Assembly (NCBI GenBank): GCA_002409975.1
Contig: DHOO01000024.1
Location: forward strand, 63,391-79,219
Direction of reading: 5' to 3'
DNA length: 15,829 nt
Origin: Firmicutes bacterium UBA5388
GTDB lineage: Bacteria; Bacillota; UBA4882; UBA10575
Shown: positions 12,670-15,829 of the stretch, one piece after another
Numbering within the stretch: position 1 is the stretch's first letter
Layout of the letters: every line of letters begins with the position of its first letter
Made by a program: the position numbers and the translations under genes
Notes under the pieces: model-generated
What the model was told of the DNA's origin: nothing
Seen by the model: the letters and a program-made list of their open reading frames with translations, nothing else
Database searches by the model: none

Positions 12670-13481
12670 AAACCCGGATATTAACAGGAACCATTGGCGG
12701 CCTAATCTTCCTTTTTCTGCTCTTAAAAGGAGGAGCGCTGCTCGCTATAGCTGTAGGATTCCTGGTCGCGCTGGGCACTTGGGAAATTTCCAGATTATCG
12801 CAAGCAGCAGGAATAGACATAAATTTTCCTCTAATTCTTTCTTTTAGTCTTTTATTTACTTTTGGACAAGCAATTGTTCTCCATTATGACCTGCCTGTTG
12901 GCAACGGTGAATTAGTGGGCTTGTTTTTAGTATTAATCCTTTTATTTTCTTTTCTTTCTCATCTCGGGAAAGAAATTACTCAAGCCTTGCTGTTTTCAAT
13001 TTTTGCAAATCTTTTTGCTCTGGTTTACCCGGGGATTGTTTTTACCTATATTCTATTAATTAGAGCTTTTCCAGCCCCGTTTGGTTGGCAAATCTTGATC
13101 TTTGCTTTTCTAGTGATCTGGGGTACCGATACAGGAGCGTATTTTATTGGTTCCGCTCTTGGTAAGAACCCGTTGGCGCCAAGAATAAGTCCTCATAAAA
13201 CAATAGAAGGCGCTATGGGTGGACTTCTAGTAGGAACGGTTTGTGGAATGGTTTTCGGTCTGATTGTTAAACTACCTTTGCTTTGGGTAGTTGGGACCAG
13301 CTTGTTAACCAGTTTAATGGGGCAGTTGGGAGATTTGTTTGAATCTTTTTTAAAAAGAACGGTCGAGATTAAAGATTCAGGATCATTTTTACCTGGCCAT
13401 GGAGGGGTTCTTGATCGCTTTGATAGCGCCTTATTTGCCTTACCGCTTGCTTTTTATTTAGCCTTACTTATTGTTAGCTGA
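12666..13481 (+). CDS. cdsA: Phosphatidate cytidylyltransferase (CDP-diacylglycerol synthase)
   Basis: CdsA makes CDP-diacylglycerol from CTP and phosphatidic acid, the branch point for membrane phospholipids. The 271-residue protein is largely hydrophobic, with multiple membrane helices from residue 7 on. The full family signature spans 227-253: SFLKR, then KDSGSFLPGHGGVLDRFDS. WGTDTGAYFIGSALGKN and SPHKTIEGAMGG, both typical, precede it. It starts at ATG 12666 within the end of uppS, behind a G-rich SD, so translation is probably coupled. Confidence 0.97.
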   Translation: MKTRILTGTIGGLIFLFLLLKGGALLAIAVGFLVALGTWEISRLSQAAGIDINFPLILSFSLLFTFGQAIVLHYDLPVGNGELVGLFLVLILLFSFLSHLGKEITQALLFSIFANLFALVYPGIVFTYILLIRAFPAPFGWQILIFAFLVIWGTDTGAYFIGSALGKNPLAPRISPHKTIEGAMGGLLVGTVCGMVFGLIVKLPLLWVVGTSLLTSLMGQLGDLFESFLKRTVEIKDSGSFLPGHGGVLDRFDSALFALPLAFYLALLIVS

Positions 13482-13536
13482 TTTTCAGGGGAATGATTTT
13501 GTTATCGGGTGCGTAAGCTTAACGGGGTGGTATCTG

Positions 13537-14598
13537 ATGAAAATTCCAGAACAGCTCCGTTTAAGTTCAATTCTGTTAATACTTGTGCTCCTTTTTTTCT
13601 TGGCAATCAAACACCTTTTTCCATTAATAACACCGTTTATCTTGGGACTGCTCATTGCCTATTTGATTGAAACACCGGTGGCCTTTGTTGAACATCGCTT
13701 TAGATTTCCACGAGAAATTGCTGTTTTGTTCGTGTTGCTGTTTACCGTAATTATGATCGGGTTTTTGCTAACTTTGCTTTTTGCCCACCTTTATCAAGAA
13801 ACAAGAGATTTATTGTTGGATTTGCCAGGTAAGATAGGATTTTTAGAAAAAGGGCTTGAAAAGCTAATTTTAGAAATAACAACTTGGCTGCAATTACCGA
13901 GGGGCTTTTGGGATAAAAACAAGTTAAGTCCGGAAAAGCTGTTGACGGCGGCAAGCAGCCTTCTTGAAAGGGCGCTAAATATTTTTAGAGGATTTCCTGT
14001 TTTTCTTTTAAATCTTTTTTTGAGCGGTTTTGCGGCTTATTTTCTAAGTAGGGATAAATTTAAATTTAAACAGTTATTTTTATCTTTCTTACCTGTGGAA
14101 TGGGAAAAACCGGTCCTTAAGATTCATGATGAAATTCTTCGCTCTGGCTGGGGGTTTTTAAAAGTTCAACTAATGTTAGCGGTAATTACGGGTTTATTAT
14201 CCACTCTACTTTTAGGATTTTTCGGATTTTCTAAACCGTGGCTGATCGGCATTACTCTTGGTTTATTTGATTTTGTTCCGCTGATTGGTCCCTCTACTAT
14301 ATATTTTCCTTGGATTGGTTGGCACTTGGCCACCGGTCGTCTGCGGACTGTTATTTATCTGGTAGTGGCTTTTCTAATAACCTTAGGACTAAGACAGATC
14401 ATTGAAGTCCGGTTAGTCGGAGAAAAGCTGGGTTTACATCCTTTATTGGTACTGCTCTCAATTTACTTAGGGATTAGATTATTTGGTATCTATGGTTTTT
14501 TATTAGGTCCGGTTTTTTTTGTCGTGATACGCTCTTTTTATCAAGGGCTTATTCCTTTTTTTACAGAAGATGGTTTCAGATTTAATGAAGGTGATTGA
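13537..14598 (+). CDS. YtvI-like AI-2E/PerM family membrane protein
   Basis: A roughly 353-residue polytopic membrane protein. The C-terminal half is diagnostic: DFVPLIGPSTIYFPWIGWHL, then RQIIEVRLVGEKLGLHPLLV (286-305) and LGPVFFVVIRSFYQ. The GxxLGLHPLL and FPW patterns recall the YtvI branch known from spore formers rather than a proven AI-2 exporter. The transported substrate, if any, is unknown. ATG 13537 is preferred because GGGGTGG (13524-13530) is six bases upstream. An ORF start at TTG 13471, inside cdsA, would add 22 residues without an SD. It sits between cdsA and dxr, where these two are usually adjacent, and its stop overlaps the dxr start. Confidence 0.85.
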   Translation: MKIPEQLRLSSILLILVLLFFLAIKHLFPLITPFILGLLIAYLIETPVAFVEHRFRFPREIAVLFVLLFTVIMIGFLLTLLFAHLYQETRDLLLDLPGKIGFLEKGLEKLILEITTWLQLPRGFWDKNKLSPEKLLTAASSLLERALNIFRGFPVFLLNLFLSGFAAYFLSRDKFKFKQLFLSFLPVEWEKPVLKIHDEILRSGWGFLKVQLMLAVITGLLSTLLLGFFGFSKPWLIGITLGLFDFVPLIGPSTIYFPWIGWHLATGRLRTVIYLVVAFLITLGLRQIIEVRLVGEKLGLHPLLVLLSIYLGIRLFGIYGFLLGPVFFVVIRSFYQGLIPFFTEDGFRFNEGD

Positions 14599-15764
14599 TG
14601 GTGAAAAAGAAGCTAGCAATTATTGGCTCAACGGGATCTATTGGACGGCAGACGGTTGAGGTGGCAGAATTTCTTGGCGATCAGATAGAAATTTATGGGC
14701 TTTCAGCTCATAACCAAAGCTCGTTACTAACAGAACAGATCAGGACTTTACACCCCAAGAAAGCGGTGGTTACTAACCCTTTACAATATCAGCAGGTTGC
14801 TTCGGAATTAACTGGATGGGATGGGGAGCTTCTTTCAGGCGCCGAGGGGTTGATTGAGTTGGTAACCGATCCTGAGGTCGATCTGGTAGTGTCAGCAGTA
14901 GTAGGGGCGGCTGGGATTAAACCTACACTGGCGGCTCTAAAAGCTGGTAAAAAGGTAGCTTTGGCGAATAAAGAAAGTTTGGTGGCGGCTGGGGAAGTGA
15001 TCATGGCTGAGCTCGGTAGGAGAGGCAAATCTCAGCTTATACCCGTAGATAGTGAGCATAGCGCCATCTTCCAATGTTTGCAGGGAATTACGAAAGAAAA
15101 CTTAAAGACTCTGCATTTAACTGCTTCAGGTGGTCCTTTTCGCCAGTTTTCATTAAAACAGATGGAAAAAATTACTCCAAAGGCGGCTCTTGCTCATCCT
15201 ACTTGGCAGATGGGGGGGAAGATTACAGTTGATTCCGCCACGCTGATGAATAAAGGGTTAGAAGTAATCGAAGCTCACTGGCTATTCGGCGTTGATTATG
15301 AGTGGATTAAGGTGGTAATTCACCCTCAAAGTATAGTTCATTCTTTAATAGAATTGGTGGATGGGTCTTTTTTGGCACAGTTGGGACCGGCTGATATGAG
15401 ACTTCCCATCCAGTTAGCTTTGACTTATCCGCAGAGAAAACCAAACCCTTTTTCACGGTTAGATCTCTGCAACCTTTCTGAGCTACAATTCTATCCACCA
15501 GATTTTCAGTTATTCCCTTGTCTGGCATTGGCTTACGAAGCTGGGAAAACTGGAGGCACAATGCCTGCGGTTTTAAATGCTGCTAACGAAGAGGCTGTTT
15601 GGTCCTTTCTTGCTGGAAGGATTAGCTTTTTAGAGATACCACGTCTAATTACTAAAGTTATGAACGAACATATGAAGAGGGTTAGTCAGCGGCCGGATTT
15701 GGAAACAATATTAGAAGCCGATCATTGGGCTCGGAACTTAACCCGGCAAATGATGGTTTTCTAG
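14598..15764 (+). CDS. dxr: 1-deoxy-D-xylulose 5-phosphate reductoisomerase
   Basis: Dxr (IspC) rearranges and reduces DXP to 2-C-methyl-D-erythritol 4-phosphate with NADPH, the first committed step of the MEP isoprenoid pathway, which supplies UppS. The 388-residue protein has the NADPH loop GSTGSIG (10-16), ANKESLVAAGE (123-133) and the metal ligands D151 and E153 in PVDSEHSAIFQ. ASGGPFR (177-183) and HPTWQMGGKITVDSATLMNK (200-219) follow, with the third ligand E222. ATG 14598 shares one base with the preceding stop and follows AAGGTGA (14588-14594) closely; GTG 14601 is an alternative one codon later. Length and motifs are complete. Confidence 0.97.
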   Translation: MVKKKLAIIGSTGSIGRQTVEVAEFLGDQIEIYGLSAHNQSSLLTEQIRTLHPKKAVVTNPLQYQQVASELTGWDGELLSGAEGLIELVTDPEVDLVVSAVVGAAGIKPTLAALKAGKKVALANKESLVAAGEVIMAELGRRGKSQLIPVDSEHSAIFQCLQGITKENLKTLHLTASGGPFRQFSLKQMEKITPKAALAHPTWQMGGKITVDSATLMNKGLEVIEAHWLFGVDYEWIKVVIHPQSIVHSLIELVDGSFLAQLGPADMRLPIQLALTYPQRKPNPFSRLDLCNLSELQFYPPDFQLFPCLALAYEAGKTGGTMPAVLNAANEEAVWSFLAGRISFLEIPRLITKVMNEHMKRVSQRPDLETILEADHWARNLTRQMMVF

Positions 15765-15786
15765 GTAGCCGCTCACGCTGGCTACC
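15764..15786 (+). other. GC-rich hairpin after dxr
   Basis: GGTAGCC (15764-15770) and GGCTACC (15780-15786) form a perfect seven-base stem with a nine-base loop, starting on the last base of the dxr stop codon. No T-tract follows, so it is not a standard terminator. The remaining bases to 15829 show no recognisable gene start: ATG 15802 opens a frame to the edge without an SD and does not look like RseP, the common next gene. Confidence 0.5.
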
Positions 15787-15829
15787 GCCCGCGCACATGA
15801 AATGGTGAAAATTCAAAGCCAGGTGAGTC

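Noticed and set aside
1..15829. CRISPR array, insertion sequence, tRNA or rRNA gene
   Set aside because: No regularly spaced long repeats, no transposase frame and no tRNA or rRNA signatures were seen on either strand.

Overview
The window looks like chromosomal DNA of a member of the Bacillota (Firmicutes). The right half carries the order rpsB-tsf-pyrH-frr-uppS-cdsA-(YtvI-like gene)-dxr, which is typical of that phylum. Genes start with strong Shine-Dalgarno (SD) sequences, several use TTG or GTG, and Rho-independent terminators with clean T-tracts are frequent. The exact lineage cannot be fixed from the sequence. One hint is a solute-binding protein with an ordinary cleavable signal peptide and no lipobox cysteine, which is more at home in a cell with an outer membrane than in a classic monoderm.

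Left part (1-3430): a promoter-like site precedes a small coiled-coil protein of unknown function (268-543) whose start is ambiguous. A perfect 14-bp stem terminator follows. Next is a GntR/FCD-family regulator (786-1436) with a perfect 14-bp palindrome just upstream, probably its own operator, and then a membrane methyl-accepting chemotaxis protein (1526-3196).

Middle part (3430-8130): a tripartite tricarboxylate transporter in the order tctC-tctB-tctA, followed by a PdxA-superfamily dehydrogenase. A long composite hairpin with a T-tract then closes the unit. The PdxA-like enzyme keeps the three metal-binding histidines, but most residues that bind the phosphorylated substrate in true PdxA are changed. 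A small VOC/glyoxalase-fold protein follows as a separate unit. The inferred theme is sensing (chemoreceptor), regulation (GntR), uptake (TctABC) and oxidation (PdxA-like) of an unidentified small carboxylate. No kinase or aldolase partner is present in the window.

Right part (8190-15829): a near-consensus sigma-A promoter (TTGCCA-17-TATACT) and a structured leader drive rpsB. A terminator and an unusually long 380-bp structured spacer separate rpsB from tsf. tsf has its own terminator and is followed by the tightly packed pyrH-frr-uppS-cdsA-ytvI-like-dxr run. These genes cover ribosome biogenesis and recycling (S2, EF-Ts, RRF), UMP phosphorylation (PyrH), undecaprenyl diphosphate synthesis (UppS), CDP-diacylglycerol synthesis (CdsA) and the first committed step of the MEP isoprenoid pathway (Dxr), which ultimately feeds UppS.

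The housekeeping genes are conventional. The places most worth a second look are the divergent PdxA-like enzyme and its chemoreceptor-linked transporter cluster, the rpsB-tsf spacer, and the regulatory palindromes.
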